A stretch of DNA of 64,000 nucleotides from Flavobacterium terrae (lineage in GTDB: Bacteria > Bacteroidota > Bacteroidia > Flavobacteriales > Flavobacteriaceae). The notes below the pieces were generated by a model. The model ran no database searches. It worked only from the letters and a program-made list of their open reading frames with translations, and was not told the DNA's origin. A program made the position numbers and the translations under genes. Below are positions 35,543-47,213 of the stretch, piece after piece; within the stretch, counting starts at the first letter, position 1; the number at the start of each line of letters is the position of its first letter. The stretch spans positions 496,001-560,000 of the forward strand of contig NZ_FQZI01000002.1 in the NCBI RefSeq assembly GCF_900142035.1. The letters run 5' to 3'.

Positions 35543-35570
35543 TAGCTGTAAGCATTATGCTTTAAGCCTT

Positions 35571-35610
35571 AAACAAACAAAAGCGACCCAAAGGTCGCTT
35601 TTGTTTGTTT
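35571..35610. terminator. Bidirectional terminator with an 18-bp perfect stem
   Basis: AAACAAACAAAAGCGACC pairs perfectly with GGTCGCTTTTGTTTGTTT around a CAAA loop. It lies 28 bases after prfC and directly before the stop of the convergent broken gene at 35616. Confidence 0.9.
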
Positions 35611-35615
35611 AAATT

Positions 35616-35997
35616 CTAACTTAATACTACAATTATAATACCTGATAATCCGAAAGAAATAAAAGTAAATAATAGTAATTTATTATTATTTTTTAAATCC
35701 AAGTAAATAGATTTAGAGTCACCATTAATTTTATTGAAATTATCATTGTTAATTTCAACTAAATTAACCCATTCGTCTTTATAATAACCATAGTACAATT
35801 TTGTTTTTTCAAAAATTTCTGGATAGTCATTTTTTATTTTTTTACTAAATTTATCAATAAGTAAAAAGATTTCTAAACCCAAAAAAAGCAAATAAAGGCA
35901 AAAAAACAAATGGAGAATAGTTTTTAATTGGTGTAAAAATTAAAACTACAAATATTAACCATCCTATTAAAAAAATACTTTTTGAAATATTTGTCAT
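35616..35997 (-). pseudogene. Small membrane protein gene split by a frameshift
   Basis: Two overlapping frames look like one gene. The first (from ATG 35997, MTNISKSIFLIGWLIFVVLI) has an N-terminal membrane helix and runs into PFVFLPLFAFFGF before a stop at 35854. The second continues in the +1 frame as LEIFLLIDKFSKKIKNDYPE and ends in another membrane segment (LLLFTFISFGLSGIIIVVLS) at 35616. Two runs of seven A (35881-35887 and 35900-35906, T7 in the message) lie in the overlap; removing one base from either would join them into a ~126-residue protein with membrane segments at both ends. It may be a pseudogene, a sequencing slip, or a slippery/phase-variable gene. I recognise no family. Confidence 0.6.
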
Positions 35998-36013
35998 ATT
36001 TAAAACAGTCAAA

Positions 36014-36328
36014 TTAAGCTTGCCCTGTAGGACCAAAATTCAACGGGATAGGTGTTTGTTCTACTTCTTTAATTTCACCATGAGCGCTTTCAAAACGATT
36101 TATATTTTCAGCCAATGCTTTCACTAAACGTTTTGCATGTTGTGGTGTTAAAATGATTCTTGATTTCACTTTCGCCTTTGGCACTCCAGGCATTATATTG
36201 ATGTAATCAATCACAAACTCAGTATTAGAGTGATTGATAATAGCTAAATTCGAGTAAATTCCTTCTGCAGTAGCTTCATCTAACTCGATATTGATTTGTC
36301 CTTCTTGTTGTGGGTTTTGATTGCTCAT
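36014..36328 (-). CDS. DUF3467 domain protein
   Basis: A 104-residue protein typical of DUF3467, found in many bacteria and some archaea: INIELDEATAEGIYSNLAIINHSNTEFVIDYINIMPG and AKVKSRIILTPQHAKRLVKALAENINRFE. The function is not known. It is conserved directly downstream of rpoC in Flavobacteria, as here. The start at 36328 gives MSNQNPQQEGQ, a normal short polar N-terminus. Confidence 0.9.
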   Translation of the reverse strand: MSNQNPQQEGQINIELDEATAEGIYSNLAIINHSNTEFVIDYINIMPGVPKAKVKSRIILTPQHAKRLVKALAENINRFESAHGEIKEVEQTPIPLNFGPTGQA

Positions 36329-36400
36329 AATTTTAAATTGTTTTCGAATATTCTAATTTAAAAAAGAAAGAATGTTCGAACTGCTGTTAAACGTAATTAA

Positions 36401-36430
36401 AAATCCTAACAGTAAAAACTGTTAGGATTT
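36401..36430 (-). terminator. Terminator of the rpoBC operon
   Basis: A 13-bp stem, AAATCCTAACAGT / ACTGTTAGGATTT, AAAA loop, T-rich on the reverse strand, 26 bases past the rpoC stop. Confidence 0.85.
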
Positions 36431-36456
36431 ATAAATATAGTCAGAAAAACTAATTA

Positions 36457-39400
36457 TTAATAATTATATTCCTCTTTAGTAATCATTAATTCATCATACT
36501 CTTCTTTAGAACCTACAATTGTATTATCATAGTCTCTCATACCTGTACCAGCAGGGATTCTGTGACCAACAATTACATTTTCTTTAAGACCTTCTAATTT
36601 ATCAACTTTACCAGCAACAGCTGCTTCGTTTAATACTTTAGTTGTTTCCTGGAACGATGCAGCAGAAATGAATGACTTAGTTTGTAACGAAGCTCTTGTA
36701 ATACCTTGAAGTATTGGAGTCGCTGTAGCAGTGATAACATCACGAGCTTCTACTAAGTTTTTATCCTCACGTTTTAACAATGAGTTTTCATCACGTAATT
36801 GACGAGCTGTTACAATTTGACCTGGCTTAAGACTAGCCGAATCTCCAGCATCCTCAACTACTTTCATTCCATATAACTTATCATTTTCAGAAATAAAGTC
36901 TTTAGTATGAATTAATTGCTCTTCAAGGAATAATGTATCTCCAGGATCTTGTACCTGAACTTTACGCATCATTTGACGGATAACTACCTCGAAGTGCTTG
37001 TCATTAATTTTTACACCTTGTAAACGGTAAACCTCTTGAATTTCATTTACCAAGTACTGTTGAACAGCAGCTGGACCTTGAATTCTTAAGATATCTTCTG
37101 GAGTGATAGCTCCATCAGAAAGTGGCATACCTGCTCTTACGAAGTCATTTTCTTGAACTAAGATTTGGTTTGATAATTTAACCAAGTATTTCTTGATTTC
37201 ACCAAATTTAGACTCGATAACGATTTCACGGTTACCTCTTTTGATTTTACCAAAAGAAACAACACCATCGATTTCAGAAACTACCGCTGGGTTAGATGGA
37301 TTACGAGCTTCTAACAACTCTGTAATTCTTGGTAAACCTCCCGTAATATCGCCTGCTTTTGAAGAACGACGAGGGATTTTTACTAAAATCTTACCTGCCT
37401 TAATTTTCTCTCCATCTTCTACCATAAGGTGAGCACCTACTGGTAAGTTGTAAGAACGAATTAACTCTCCATCTTTACCATAAATTAATAAAGTAGGAAT
37501 TAATTTTTTGTTTCTTCCTTCAGAGATTACTTTTTCTTGGAATCCTGTTTGCTCATCGATTTCAACCATAAACGATTGTCCTTGCTCTAAATCTTCATAA
37601 GCAACTTTACCAGTAAACTCAGAAATAATAACTCCATTATAAGGGTCCCATTTACAGATTACATCTCCTTTTCCGATAGATTGACCATCAGCAACAAAAA
37701 TACTTGAACCGTAAGGGATATTATGTGTACTTAATAAGATTCCTGTTTTCTCATCAACTAATTTTAATTCAGTAGAACGAGAAATAACGATATCTACAAT
37801 ATTACCTTCGTTATCTTCACCTTTAACCGTTTTTAAATCTTCGATTTCTAAACGTCCAGGGAATTTAGCGATGATACTAGACTCTTCAGAAAGACCTCCA
37901 GCAACCCCTCCAACGTGGAACGTACGAAGTGTTAACTGTGTACCTGGCTCACCAATTGACTGAGCAGCAATTACTCCTACCGCCTCACCTTTTTGAGTCA
38001 TTTTACCTGTTGCTAAGTTACGTCCGTAACATTTAGCACAAATACCTTTTTCTGCCTCACAAGTAAGTGGAGAACGTACTTCTACTTTTTCAACTGGAGA
38101 AACTTCGATTACTTTTACAATCGCTTCAGTAATTTGTTCACCTGCATGAACCATTACATCACCGTTTAACGGATTAATAACATCTTGTAAAGCAACACGT
38201 CCTAAAATTCTTTCTCCTAAAGTTTCAACGATTTCTTCGTTTTTCTTCAATGCAGAAACTTCAACACCTCTTAATGTACCACAATCTACTTGATTAACGA
38301 TAACATCCTGAGCAACGTCATGTAAACGACGAGTTAAGTAACCCGCATCGGCCGTTTTTAACGCCGTATCCGCAAGACCCTTACGAGCACCGTGCGTTGA
38401 GATGAAGTATTCTAAGATTGAAAGACCTTCTTTAAAGTTCGATAAAATCGGGTTTTCAATAATTTCACCACCACCAGCAGTTGATTTTTTAGGCTTAGCC
38501 ATCAAACCACGCATACCAGTTAACTGACGAATCTGCTCTTTAGATCCACGGGCTCCAGAATCAAGCATCATATATACCGAGTTGAAACCTTGTTGGTCCT
38601 CACGGATATTTTTCATTGCTAACTCTGTTAATTGAGCATTTGCCGAAGTCCAAATATCAATAACCTGATTGTAACGCTCATTATTCGTGATAAGACCCAT
38701 GTTATAGTTCATAGAGATAACCTCTACTTGCTCTCTAGCCTCAGCGATTAATGTATGTTTTTGATCTGGAATTTTAATATCACCTAATGAGAATGATAAT
38801 CCTCCTTTAAATGCGAATTTATATCCCATATCTTTCATGTTATCAAGGAAAGCTGCCGTCGTAGGAACATCAGTTACTGCAAGGATTTTTCCAATGATAT
38901 CACGAAGTGATTTTTTAGTTAATACCTCATTGATATAACCAGCTGCTTCAGGTACTACTTCGTTAAATAATACTCTACCAGCAGTAGTTTGGATAATTTT
39001 ATATACTAATTCTCCATTTTCATTGAAGTCTTTAGCTCTAATTTTAACACGAGCATTTAATTCTAATCTACCTTCGTTCAACGCAATGTGAACTTCTTCT
39101 GCAGAATAGAAAGTTAAACCTTCACCTATAATTTTCAATTCAGGTGTAGTTAAACGCTCTTTTGTCATATAGTACAATCCAAGAACCATGTCCTGAGATG
39201 GAACCGTAATAGGTGCTCCATTCGCAGGGTTCAAGATATTGTGAGATGCTAACATCAATAATTGAGCTTCAAGAATAGCTTCTGGTCCTAATGGTAAGTG
39301 AACCGCCATCTGGTCACCGTCGAAATCGGCGTTGAATGCCGTACATGTTAACGGGTGTAACTGGATTGCTTTTCCTTCAATTAACTTAGGCTGAAATGCT

Positions 39401-40758
39401 TGAATACCCAATCTGTGAAGAGTTGGAGCACGGTTTAGTAATACTGGGTGACCTTTGATTACATTTTCTAAGATATCCCAAACTACTGGCTCTTTTTTAT
39501 CGATGATTTTCTTAGCAGACTTAACTGTTTTTACAATACCTCTTTCGATTAACTTACGAATAACGAATGGTTTGTAAAGCTCAGCAGCCATGTCTTTTGG
39601 AAGACCACACTCATACATTTTTAACTCAGGTCCAACAACAATTACCGAACGAGCAGAATAATCCACACGTTTACCTAATAAGTTTTGACGGAAACGTCCT
39701 TGTTTACCTTTTAATGAATCTGATAATGATTTTAATGGTCTGTTAGATTCTGTTTTAACCGCAGAAGCTTTACGTGTGTTATCAAACAATGAATCTACTG
39801 ATTCTTGTAACATACGTTTTTCGTTACGTAAGATAACTTCAGGAGCTTTAATCTCCATTAATCTTTTTAAACGATTGTTACGGATGATAACACGACGGTA
39901 TAAGTCATTCAAATCTGAAGTTGCGAAACGACCACCATCTAGCGGCACTAACGGACGTAATTCAGGTGGGATAACTGGAACCACTTTTAAGATCATCCAT
40001 TCTGGAAGGTTCTCACGGTTTAAGTTAGCCTCACGGAAAGACTCAACAACTTGAAGACGTTTTAACGCTTCAGTTTTTCTTTGTTTAGATGTTTCGTTGT
40101 TTGCAGCGTGACGTAATTCATAAGATAATGCATCTAAGTCAACACGTGCTAACAAGTCCATAATACATTCAGCACCCATTTTAGCGATGAATTTATTTGG
40201 ATCTGTATCATCTAAATATTGATTTTCCATAGGAAGAGAATCTTGAATGTTCAAGTATTCTTCTTCTGTTAAGAAATCTAATTTTTGTAATGATTCCCCT
40301 TCAGCATTTTTAGCAATACCCGCTTGGATAACTACATAACGCTCATAGTAAATGATCATATCTAATTTTTTAGACGGTAAGCCTAAGATATAACCAATTT
40401 TATTTGGTAACGAACGGAAATACCAAATGTGTGCGATAGGCACCACTAAGTTGATATGTCCAACACGGTCACGACGTACTTTTTTCTCAGTAACTTCAAC
40501 CCCACAACGGTCACAAACAATTCCTTTATAACGGATTCTTTTGTATTTACCACAAGCACATTCAAAATCTTTTACTGGACCGAAAATTCTTTCGCAGAAA
40601 AGACCATCACGCTCAGGTTTGTGAGTTCTATAGTTGATAGTTTCTGGTTTCAAAACCTCACCTCTTGACTCAGCCAAGATAGATTCTGGAGAGGCTAAAC
40701 CTATCGAAATCTTATCGAATCGTTTAATAGCACTCTTTTCTTTATTTCTATTCATCAT
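36457..40758 (-). CDS. rpoC: DNA-directed RNA polymerase subunit beta'
   Basis: The largest core RNA polymerase subunit. It shows the N-terminal zinc ribbon [20 protein letters not shown], the Mg-binding active site [12 protein letters not shown], the trigger loop/bridge helix region ([36 protein letters not shown]), the second zinc site [19 protein letters not shown] and [19 protein letters not shown]. Length 1433 is standard for Bacteroidota. Start: [20 protein letters not shown] at 40758; the open frame to 40827 lies in the rpoB-rpoC spacer and is not conserved-looking. Confidence 0.98.
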   Translation of the reverse strand: MMNRNKEKSAIKRFDKISIGLASPESILAESRGEVLKPETINYRTHKPERDGLFCERIFGPVKDFECACGKYKRIRYKGIVCDRCGVEVTEKKVRRDRVGHINLVVPIAHIWYFRSLPNKIGYILGLPSKKLDMIIYYERYVVIQAGIAKNAEGESLQKLDFLTEEEYLNIQDSLPMENQYLDDTDPNKFIAKMGAECIMDLLARVDLDALSYELRHAANNETSKQRKTEALKRLQVVESFREANLNRENLPEWMILKVVPVIPPELRPLVPLDGGRFATSDLNDLYRRVIIRNNRLKRLMEIKAPEVILRNEKRMLQESVDSLFDNTRKASAVKTESNRPLKSLSDSLKGKQGRFRQNLLGKRVDYSARSVIVVGPELKMYECGLPKDMAAELYKPFVIRKLIERGIVKTVKSAKKIIDKKEPVVWDILENVIKGHPVLLNRAPTLHRLGIQAFQPKLIEGKAIQLHPLTCTAFNADFDGDQMAVHLPLGPEAILEAQLLMLASHNILNPANGAPITVPSQDMVLGLYYMTKERLTTPELKIIGEGLTFYSAEEVHIALNEGRLELNARVKIRAKDFNENGELVYKIIQTTAGRVLFNEVVPEAAGYINEVLTKKSLRDIIGKILAVTDVPTTAAFLDNMKDMGYKFAFKGGLSFSLGDIKIPDQKHTLIAEAREQVEVISMNYNMGLITNNERYNQVIDIWTSANAQLTELAMKNIREDQQGFNSVYMMLDSGARGSKEQIRQLTGMRGLMAKPKKSTAGGGEIIENPILSNFKEGLSILEYFISTHGARKGLADTALKTADAGYLTRRLHDVAQDVIVNQVDCGTLRGVEVSALKKNEEIVETLGERILGRVALQDVINPLNGDVMVHAGEQITEAIVKVIEVSPVEKVEVRSPLTCEAEKGICAKCYGRNLATGKMTQKGEAVGVIAAQSIGEPGTQLTLRTFHVGGVAGGLSEESSIIAKFPGRLEIEDLKTVKGEDNEGNIVDIVISRSTELKLVDEKTGILLSTHNIPYGSSIFVADGQSIGKGDVICKWDPYNGVIISEFTGKVAYEDLEQGQSFMVEIDEQTGFQEKVISEGRNKKLIPTLLIYGKDGELIRSYNLPVGAHLMVEDGEKIKAGKILVKIPRRSSKAGDITGGLPRITELLEARNPSNPAVVSEIDGVVSFGKIKRGNREIVIESKFGEIKKYLVKLSNQILVQENDFVRAGMPLSDGAITPEDILRIQGPAAVQQYLVNEIQEVYRLQGVKINDKHFEVVIRQMMRKVQVQDPGDTLFLEEQLIHTKDFISENDKLYGMKVVEDAGDSASLKPGQIVTARQLRDENSLLKREDKNLVEARDVITATATPILQGITRASLQTKSFISAASFQETTKVLNEAAVAGKVDKLEGLKENVIVGHRIPAGTGMRDYDNTIVGSKEEYDELMITKEEYNY

Positions 40759-40989
40759 AGTTTCTACTATTGATTTATTTGCAATTAAAAATTGATTTAT
40801 AGTGGTGTTCTCATAACATTTTCCCACTACCTCGGATTACTTCTCTAAACTTCAATTTCTCAATTGAAGTGCTAATTATAAACTAAATGTTTATAAAAAA
40901 TCGGAACGGTTTACGGGGCTAAATCCTAAAAACTCGAATTAATAAGTAATCAGTTCCGAAAAAATCGGAACCGATTACTGAAAATTTAT
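40759..40989 (-). other. rpoB-rpoC spacer with conserved-looking hairpin
   Basis: A 230-base spacer. At 40945-40979, ten bases past the rpoB stop, AGTAATCAGTTCCGA pairs with TCGGAACCGATTACT with one mismatch and a 5-base loop. There is no T run after it, so it looks more like an RNA processing or stability element than a terminator. A second GC-richer patch (TCGGAACGGTTTACGGGG, 40900-40917) shares the TCGGAACGGTT core. Confidence 0.5.
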
Positions 40990-43900
40990 TTATTCTTCTA
41001 ATCTAATGTCTAAACCAAGACCTTTTAATTCATGCATTAATACATTGAATGATTCAGGTAATCCTGGTTCTGGCATAGTTTCACCCTTAACGATTGCTTC
41101 GTAAGTTTTAGCTCTACCAATTACGTCATCAGACTTAACAGTTAAGATTTCACGTAGTGTACTAGAAGCACCATATGCTTCAAGTGCCCAAACCTCCATC
41201 TCTCCGAAACGCTGACCTCCGAATTGTGCTTTACCTCCTAATGGTTGTTGAGTAATCAATGAGTAAGGACCAATAGAACGAGCGTGCATTTTATCATCAA
41301 CCATGTGACCTAACTTAAGCATGTAAATTACACCCACAGTTGCTGGTTGGTGGAAACGCTCACCTGTACCACCATCATAAAGATAAGTGTGACCGAATCT
41401 TGGAACTCCAGCTTCGTCAGTTAAGGCATTAATTTGGTCTAAAGATGCTCCATCAAAAATTGGTGTTGCATATTTTCTTCCTAATTTTTTACCTGCCCAT
41501 CCAAGAACTGTTTCATAAATCTGACCGATGTTCATACGAGAAGGTACCCCTAGTGGATTCAATACGATATCTACTGGTGTTCCATCCTCAAGGAATGGCA
41601 TATCTTCTTGACGAACAATACGAGCAACGATACCTTTGTTACCGTGACGTCCCGCCATTTTATCACCCACTTTCAGTTTACGTTTCTTAGCGATGTAAAC
41701 TTTAGCTAGTTTCAAGATACCTGATGGTAACTCATCTCCAACTGTGATAGTGAATTTCTCACGACGTAACGCTCCTTGAAGGTCGTTTAATTTAATTTTA
41801 TAGTTGTGAATTAAATCATTAACCATAGCATTAGTTTCGTCATCAGCTACCCATTGACCTTTAGTCAAGTGAGCGAAGTCTTCTACAGCTTGTAACATTT
41901 TTTTAGAGTATTTCTTACCTTTTGGTAATACTTCTTCCCCTAAATCATTCATTACTCCTTGAGAAGTTTTTCCGTCAACGATTACGAATAACTTATCGAT
42001 TAATCTGTCTTTTAATTCAACAAATTTAGTTTCGAATTCCATTTCAAGAGCAGCCAATTCGTCTTTGTCTTGTGAACGCTTACGTTTGTCTTTTACAGCT
42101 CTTGAGAATAATTTTTTATCTAAAACTACACCATGTAATGAAGGAGACGCTTTTAATGAAGCATCTTTTACATCACCAGCTTTATCACCGAAGATAGCTC
42201 TTAATAACTTCTCTTCTGGAGTTGGATCTGATTCTCCTTTAGGTGTAATTTTTCCGATTAGAATATCACCAGGCTTAACCTCGGCACCAATTCTAATCAT
42301 ACCGTTTTCATCTAAATCTTTAGTAGCTTCTTCAGAAACGTTAGGAATATCATTTGTTAATTCTTCGTTACCTAATTTAGTATCACGAACTTCTAACGAA
42401 TAGTCATCAATATGGATTGATGTAAAGATATCGTCACGAACTACTTTTTCAGAAATTACAATCGCATCCTCGAAGTTATATCCTTTCCAAGGCATGAAGG
42501 CAACTTGTAAGTTTCTTCCAAGTGCTAATTCACCGTTTTGAGTAGCATAACCTTCACATAAAACTTGCCCTTTAACAACTTTATCACCTTTTCTTACGAT
42601 TGGTTTTAAGTTGATTGAAGTACTTTGATTCGTTTTACGGAATTTGATTAATTGATATGTTTTCTCATCTGCATCAAAGCTTACAGCTCTTTCAGCATCA
42701 GTTCTTTCATATTTAATAGTAATTTGATTCGCATCAACGTATTCTACTACTCCATTTCCTTCTGCATTAATTAATACACGAGAATCTGAAGCTACTTGAC
42801 GCTCTAAACCAGTACCAACGATAGGTGACTCAGGACGTAATAATGGTACGGCCTGACGCATCATGTTTGACCCCATCAAGGCACGGTTCGCATCATCATG
42901 CTCTAAGAACGGAATCAAAGAAGCTGAAATCGAAGCAATCTGATTTGGTGCAACGTCAGTATAATGAACGACATTAGGATCAACAACCGGGAAGTCACCT
43001 TCCTCACGAGCAATTACTTTATCAGCAGTAATTTTACCATCAGCATCCATTTCAATGTTTGCCTGAGCAATCATTTTCCCTTCTTCTTCTTCAGCGCTTA
43101 AGTAAATAGGTTCAGAAACTAAATCTACTTGGCCGTTAGTTACTTTACGGTAAGGAGTCTCGATGAATCCCATTCCGTTTACTTTAGCATAAACACCTAA
43201 TGAAGAGATAAGACCAATGTTTGGTCCCTCTGGTGTTTCAATAGGACATAAACGACCGTAGTGCGTATAGTGAACGTCACGAACCTCGAAACCAGCTCTC
43301 TCTCTAGATAAACCTCCAGGTCCAAGGGCAGATAAACGACGTTTGTGCGTAATCTCTGCTAATGGATTCGTTTGATCCATGAACTGAGATAACTGGTTCG
43401 TTCCGAAGAATGAATTAATTACCGATGACAATGTTTTCGCATTGATCAAATCGATTGGAGTAAACACCTCATTATCACGAACGTTCATACGCTCACGAAT
43501 AGTACGTGCCATACGAGCTAAACCAACACCAAACTGAGCTGATAATTGTTCACCTACTGTTCTAACACGACGGTTAGATAAGTGGTCGATATCATCGATT
43601 TCAGCTTTAGAGTTAATTAACTCGATTAAATATTTTACGATAGTAATGATATCCTCTTTAGTAAGCACCTGCTTGTCCATAGGAATATCAAGACCTAATT
43701 TTTTGTTCATTCTGTAACGACCTACATCACCTAAGTTGTAACGTTGATCTGAGAAGAATAACTTGTCGATAATTCCACGAGCTGTTTCTTCATCAGGCGG
43801 TTCAGCATTACGTAACTGACGGTAGATGTGCTCTACTGCTTCTTTTTCAGAGTTAGTAGGGTCTTTTTGTAATGTATTATGGATAATTGAGTAATCAGCC

Positions 43901-44805
43901 GCATTCAAATCTTCTTTATGTAATAAGATAGATTTTACATTTGATTCTACAATTTCTTCTACGTTATCTTTATCTAAAATAGTATCACGATCTAAGATGA
44001 TTTCGTTACGCTCGATAGATACTACTTCTCCAGTATCCTCGTCTACGAAATCCTCATGCCATGTATTTAAAACACGCGCAGCAAGTTTTCTTCCAACATA
44101 TTTTTTTAAACCTGATTTAGATACTTTGATTTCTTCAGCAAGGTCGAAAATCTCTAAGATATCTTTATCACGTTCAAATCCAATTGCACGGAAAAGAGTT
44201 GTTACAGGTAATTTTTTCTTTCTATCGATATAAGCATACATTACGCTGTTAATATCGGTAGCGAATTCAATCCATGATCCTTTGAAAGGAATTACACGGG
44301 CAGAATATAATTTAGTTCCATTTGCGTGGAATGACTGTCCAAAGAACACACCTGGTGAACGGTGTAACTGAGATACTACTACACGCTCAGCTCCGTTGAT
44401 TACGAAAGTACCGCTAGGCGTCATGTAAGGAATTGTACCTAAGTATACATCTTGCACAATTGTTTCGAAATCTTCATGCTCAGGGTCTGTACAGTATAAT
44501 TTTAAACGTGCTTTTAATGGCACACTATACGTAAGTCCTCTGTCAATACATTCTTCGATTGTGTAACGAGGTGGGTCAACAAAGTAATCAAGGAATTCTA
44601 ATACGAATTGATTACGAGTGTCAGTGATTGGGAAATTTTCCATGAAGGTGTTGTATAAACCTTCATTACCTCTTTCGTCAGATTTAGTTTCCAATTGGAA
44701 GAAATCCTTGAACGACTTAACCTGAACATCCAAGAAATCTGGATAGTTAGGAATATTTTTTGTCGAGGCAAAATTCAATCTTTCAGTCTGATTTAATATC
44801 ATCAT
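40990..44805 (-). CDS. rpoB: DNA-directed RNA polymerase subunit beta
   Basis: The second-largest core subunit. Motifs include the rifampicin region [20 protein letters not shown] and [13 protein letters not shown] with the Asp, His and Ser that are usual in sensitive strains, [39 protein letters not shown], and the C-terminal [24 protein letters not shown]. Length 1271. The start is taken as the ATG pair at 44805 ([12 protein letters not shown]); a TTG two codons upstream is unlikely. rplL lies 261 bases upstream across a strong hairpin. Confidence 0.98.
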   Translation of the reverse strand: MMILNQTERLNFASTKNIPNYPDFLDVQVKSFKDFFQLETKSDERGNEGLYNTFMENFPITDTRNQFVLEFLDYFVDPPRYTIEECIDRGLTYSVPLKARLKLYCTDPEHEDFETIVQDVYLGTIPYMTPSGTFVINGAERVVVSQLHRSPGVFFGQSFHANGTKLYSARVIPFKGSWIEFATDINSVMYAYIDRKKKLPVTTLFRAIGFERDKDILEIFDLAEEIKVSKSGLKKYVGRKLAARVLNTWHEDFVDEDTGEVVSIERNEIILDRDTILDKDNVEEIVESNVKSILLHKEDLNAADYSIIHNTLQKDPTNSEKEAVEHIYRQLRNAEPPDEETARGIIDKLFFSDQRYNLGDVGRYRMNKKLGLDIPMDKQVLTKEDIITIVKYLIELINSKAEIDDIDHLSNRRVRTVGEQLSAQFGVGLARMARTIRERMNVRDNEVFTPIDLINAKTLSSVINSFFGTNQLSQFMDQTNPLAEITHKRRLSALGPGGLSRERAGFEVRDVHYTHYGRLCPIETPEGPNIGLISSLGVYAKVNGMGFIETPYRKVTNGQVDLVSEPIYLSAEEEEGKMIAQANIEMDADGKITADKVIAREEGDFPVVDPNVVHYTDVAPNQIASISASLIPFLEHDDANRALMGSNMMRQAVPLLRPESPIVGTGLERQVASDSRVLINAEGNGVVEYVDANQITIKYERTDAERAVSFDADEKTYQLIKFRKTNQSTSINLKPIVRKGDKVVKGQVLCEGYATQNGELALGRNLQVAFMPWKGYNFEDAIVISEKVVRDDIFTSIHIDDYSLEVRDTKLGNEELTNDIPNVSEEATKDLDENGMIRIGAEVKPGDILIGKITPKGESDPTPEEKLLRAIFGDKAGDVKDASLKASPSLHGVVLDKKLFSRAVKDKRKRSQDKDELAALEMEFETKFVELKDRLIDKLFVIVDGKTSQGVMNDLGEEVLPKGKKYSKKMLQAVEDFAHLTKGQWVADDETNAMVNDLIHNYKIKLNDLQGALRREKFTITVGDELPSGILKLAKVYIAKKRKLKVGDKMAGRHGNKGIVARIVRQEDMPFLEDGTPVDIVLNPLGVPSRMNIGQIYETVLGWAGKKLGRKYATPIFDGASLDQINALTDEAGVPRFGHTYLYDGGTGERFHQPATVGVIYMLKLGHMVDDKMHARSIGPYSLITQQPLGGKAQFGGQRFGEMEVWALEAYGASSTLREILTVKSDDVIGRAKTYEAIVKGETMPEPGLPESFNVLMHELKGLGLDIRLEE

Positions 44806-45007
44806 GGACAAAATTTTGATTAAAAAAAAGTAATTTTTGTGTTAAACACATTAATTAATAAGACAATTTTACTTCTTTTTATAACCAACACATCTCTAAA
44901 AAATAAAATGAAGTAAAGCTTTATTTTTGTCTTCGTGTTGATTTAAAAACTTTCGAAATTTTAAATTATATGAATAAAAAATTCAACAATTTTATTAAAC
45001 GAAAAAT

Positions 45008-45045
45008 GGTTTAGGCTTTGAGTAGAGTACTCAAAAGCCTAAACC
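45008..45045 (-). terminator. Strong hairpin (attenuator/processing site) between rplL and rpoB
   Basis: GGTTTAGGCTTTGAGTA pairs with TACTCAAAAGCCTAAACC (17 pairs, one bulge, 3-base loop), followed on the reverse strand by ATTTTTC. It lies 21 bases past the rplL stop. The position matches the attenuator and RNase III site known in the E. coli rplL-rpoB gap, which lets ribosomal proteins outnumber polymerase subunits; this is analogy, not proof. Confidence 0.75.
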
Positions 45046-45066
45046 TGTATTCTAAACTATGTAAGC

Positions 45067-45435
45067 TTATTTAAGCTCAACAACAGCTCCAGCCTCTTCT
45101 AAAGCTTTCTTAAGACCTTCAGCCTCATCTTTAGAAACTGCCTCTTTAACGTTTGTTGGAGCAGCATCAACTAAATCTTTAGCTTCTTTAAGACCTAAAC
45201 CAGTTAATTCTTTAACCGCTTTAACAACTCCTAATTTAGAAGCACCAGCATCTTTTAATACTACAGTGAACTCAGTTTGTTCAGCAGCAGCAGCTTCACC
45301 TCCACCTGCAGCAACTACTACAGCAGCAGCAGCTGGTTCGATACCATACTCGTCTTTTAAGATTGTAGCTAAGTCGTTAACTTCTTTAACTGTTAAGTTA
45401 ACTAATTGTTCTGCGAATTGTTTCAAATCTGCCAT
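45067..45435 (-). CDS. rplL: 50S ribosomal protein L7/L12
   Basis: The stalk protein that recruits translation factors. Length 122. The N-terminal dimerisation segment ([31 protein letters not shown]), an alanine-rich hinge ([18 protein letters not shown]) and the factor-binding C-terminal domain ([39 protein letters not shown]) are all visible. It follows rplJ by 52 bases. The hairpin downstream probably controls read-through into rpoB. Confidence 0.97.
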   Translation of the reverse strand: MADLKQFAEQLVNLTVKEVNDLATILKDEYGIEPAAAAVVVAAGGGEAAAAEQTEFTVVLKDAGASKLGVVKAVKELTGLGLKEAKDLVDAAPTNVKEAVSKDEAEGLKKALEEAGAVVELK

Positions 45436-45487
45436 TTTTTCTATCTTTTAAAATGATTTGTAATTATATAATTTATTTGTGCGCAAT

Positions 45488-45988
45488 TTATTCAGCAGCT
45501 TCACCTTTAGTTTCAGCATTGTTTAATAATGCAGAAATAATACGTTGAGCTGGCGATTGAAGTAATCCGATGATTTCTCCGATAACTTCTTCTTTAGATT
45601 TAAGTGACGCTAACGATTCTAATAAATTGTCTCCAATATAGATTTCGTCGTTAATGAAAGCACCTTTTAAAACTGGTTTCTCACCTTTTTTACGGAATTC
45701 TTTAATGATTTTTGCAGGAGCATTTGCAATGTCAGCAATCATGATTGAAGTATTCCCTTTTAAAGTAGATGGTAATTCACCAAATTCTTTATCTGAAGCT
45801 TCCATTGCTTTTGCAAGCAACGTGTTTTTAACAACTTCTAATTTGATACCTGCTTTGAAACAAGCTCTTCTTAAATTTGAAGTAGTATCTGCATTTAAAC
45901 CAGAAATATCCGCAAGGTATACGATATTTGCTCCAGCTAATTGTGCAGTTAAATCTCCAATAGCGATTGATTTTTCTTCTCTTGTCAT
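45488..45988 (-). CDS. rplJ: 50S ribosomal protein L10
   Basis: L10 anchors L7/L12 dimers on the 50S subunit. The 166 residues have MTREEKSIAIGDLTAQLAGANIVYLADISGLNA at the N-terminus, VVKNTLLAKAME and a C-terminal helix (SPAQRIISALLNNAETKGEA) that binds L12. It lies 22 bases after rplA, too short for the long L10 leader seen upstream of rplJ in E. coli. Confidence 0.96.
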   Translation of the reverse strand: MTREEKSIAIGDLTAQLAGANIVYLADISGLNADTTSNLRRACFKAGIKLEVVKNTLLAKAMEASDKEFGELPSTLKGNTSIMIADIANAPAKIIKEFRKKGEKPVLKGAFINDEIYIGDNLLESLASLKSKEEVIGEIIGLLQSPAQRIISALLNNAETKGEAAE

Positions 45989-46010
45989 ATCAAAAACTTT
46001 TAACTACCAA

Positions 46011-46700
46011 TTATACTGCTTTAGGATCTAAAGCAATAGCCGGACTCATAGTACTTGATAAGTGAATAGACTTAATGTAAGTACCTTTAGCAGCTGTTGG
46101 TTTTAATTTAATTAATGTTTGTATAATTTCGTGAGCGTTCTCTTGGATTTTGTTAGCATCAAAAGAAATTCTTCCAATTCCAGCATGAACGATACCAGTT
46201 TTATCAACTTTAAAATCGATTTTTCCAGATTTTACCTCTTCTACAGCTTTACCAATTTCCATAGTAACTGTACCAGTTTTAGGGTTTGGCATTAAACCTC
46301 TAGGTCCTAAAATACGACCTAATGGACCTAATTTACCCATAACTGCAGGCATAGTAACGATAACGTCAACATCTGTCCAACCGTCTTTAATTTTTTGTAA
46401 ATAGTCATCAAGACCTACGTGATCAGCACCAGCAGCTTTAGCTTCAGCCTCTTTATCTGGCGTAACTAATGCTAACACTCTCATGTCTTTACCTGTTCCG
46501 TGAGGTAATGATACCACACCTCTAACCATTTGATTCGCTTTACGAGGGTCAACTCCTAATTTAACAGCGATATCAACAGATTCATCAAATTTTGCAGAAG
46601 CAACTTCTTTGATTAATGCAGAAGCATCTTTTAAAGAATACAATTTATTCTTCTCAATTTTTGAAGCTGCAACTTTTTGCTTTTTTGTCAATTTTGCCAT
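46011..46700 (-). CDS. rplA: 50S ribosomal protein L1
   Basis: L1 forms the mobile stalk near the E site and often represses its own operon. The 229 residues contain the core [58 protein letters not shown] and the C-terminal [21 protein letters not shown]. It starts six bases after rplK, so the two are coupled. See the possible L1-binding hairpin upstream of rplK. Confidence 0.97.
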   Translation of the reverse strand: MAKLTKKQKVAASKIEKNKLYSLKDASALIKEVASAKFDESVDIAVKLGVDPRKANQMVRGVVSLPHGTGKDMRVLALVTPDKEAEAKAAGADHVGLDDYLQKIKDGWTDVDVIVTMPAVMGKLGPLGRILGPRGLMPNPKTGTVTMEIGKAVEEVKSGKIDFKVDKTGIVHAGIGRISFDANKIQENAHEIIQTLIKLKPTAAKGTYIKSIHLSSTMSPAIALDPKAV

Positions 46701-46706
46701 TTCTTC

Positions 46707-47147
46707 TTATTTTAAAGGAGAATCTCCAGTTACAGTTATACCCATAGATCTAGCTGTTCCAGCAACCATGCTCATTGCTTTTTCAATTGTGAACGCATTT
46801 AAATCAGGCATTTTATCTTCAGCGATAGTCTTAATCTGGTCCCAAGATACACTTGCAACTTTTTTACGATTAGGCTCTCCTGATCCTGATTTTAATTTTG
46901 CAGCTTCTAATAATTGAATTGCAGCAGGTGGAGTTTTTACAACAAAATCAAACGATTTGTCTTTATACACAGTAATTTGTACTGGTAAAACTTTGCCAGG
47001 TTTATCTTGTGTTCTAGCATTGAACTGCTTACAGAACTCCATGATGTTAACCCCAGCAGCTCCCAAAGCAGGTCCAACCGGTGGCGATGGGTTCGCAGCA
47101 CCTCCCTTTACTTGTAGTTTAACTACTTTACTAACTTCTTTAGCCAT
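46707..47147 (-). CDS. rplK: 50S ribosomal protein L11
   Basis: L11 binds the GTPase-associated region of 23S rRNA. The 146 residues show the N-terminal [35 protein letters not shown] and the RNA-binding C-terminal domain ([42 protein letters not shown]). It is the first gene after nusG, separated by 66 bases that can fold. Confidence 0.97.
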   Translation of the reverse strand: MAKEVSKVVKLQVKGGAANPSPPVGPALGAAGVNIMEFCKQFNARTQDKPGKVLPVQITVYKDKSFDFVVKTPPAAIQLLEAAKLKSGSGEPNRKKVASVSWDQIKTIAEDKMPDLNAFTIEKAMSMVAGTARSMGITVTGDSPLK

Positions 47148-47162
47148 TGTTTAAAAATTTAG

Positions 47163-47192
47163 CACATCTATCAATTGGAAGCGATTGATGTG
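47163..47192 (-). promoter_or_regulatory. Candidate L1-binding leader hairpin before rplK
   Basis: On the message, CACAUC AAU pairs with AUU GAUGUG with a 4-base asymmetric bulge (GAUA) and an 8-base loop. A short stem with an asymmetric internal loop in front of rplK-rplA is where L1 binds to repress its operon in other bacteria. The match is by position and shape only. Confidence 0.4.
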
Positions 47193-47213
47193 AGTTATTA
47201 TGTAACAAAAAAT

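Noticed and set aside
44812..45000. Separate promoter for rpoBC in the rplL-rpoB spacer
   Set aside because: On the reverse strand I find no clear TTG-N-TAnnTTTG; the spacer's T-rich runs alone are not enough to claim one.
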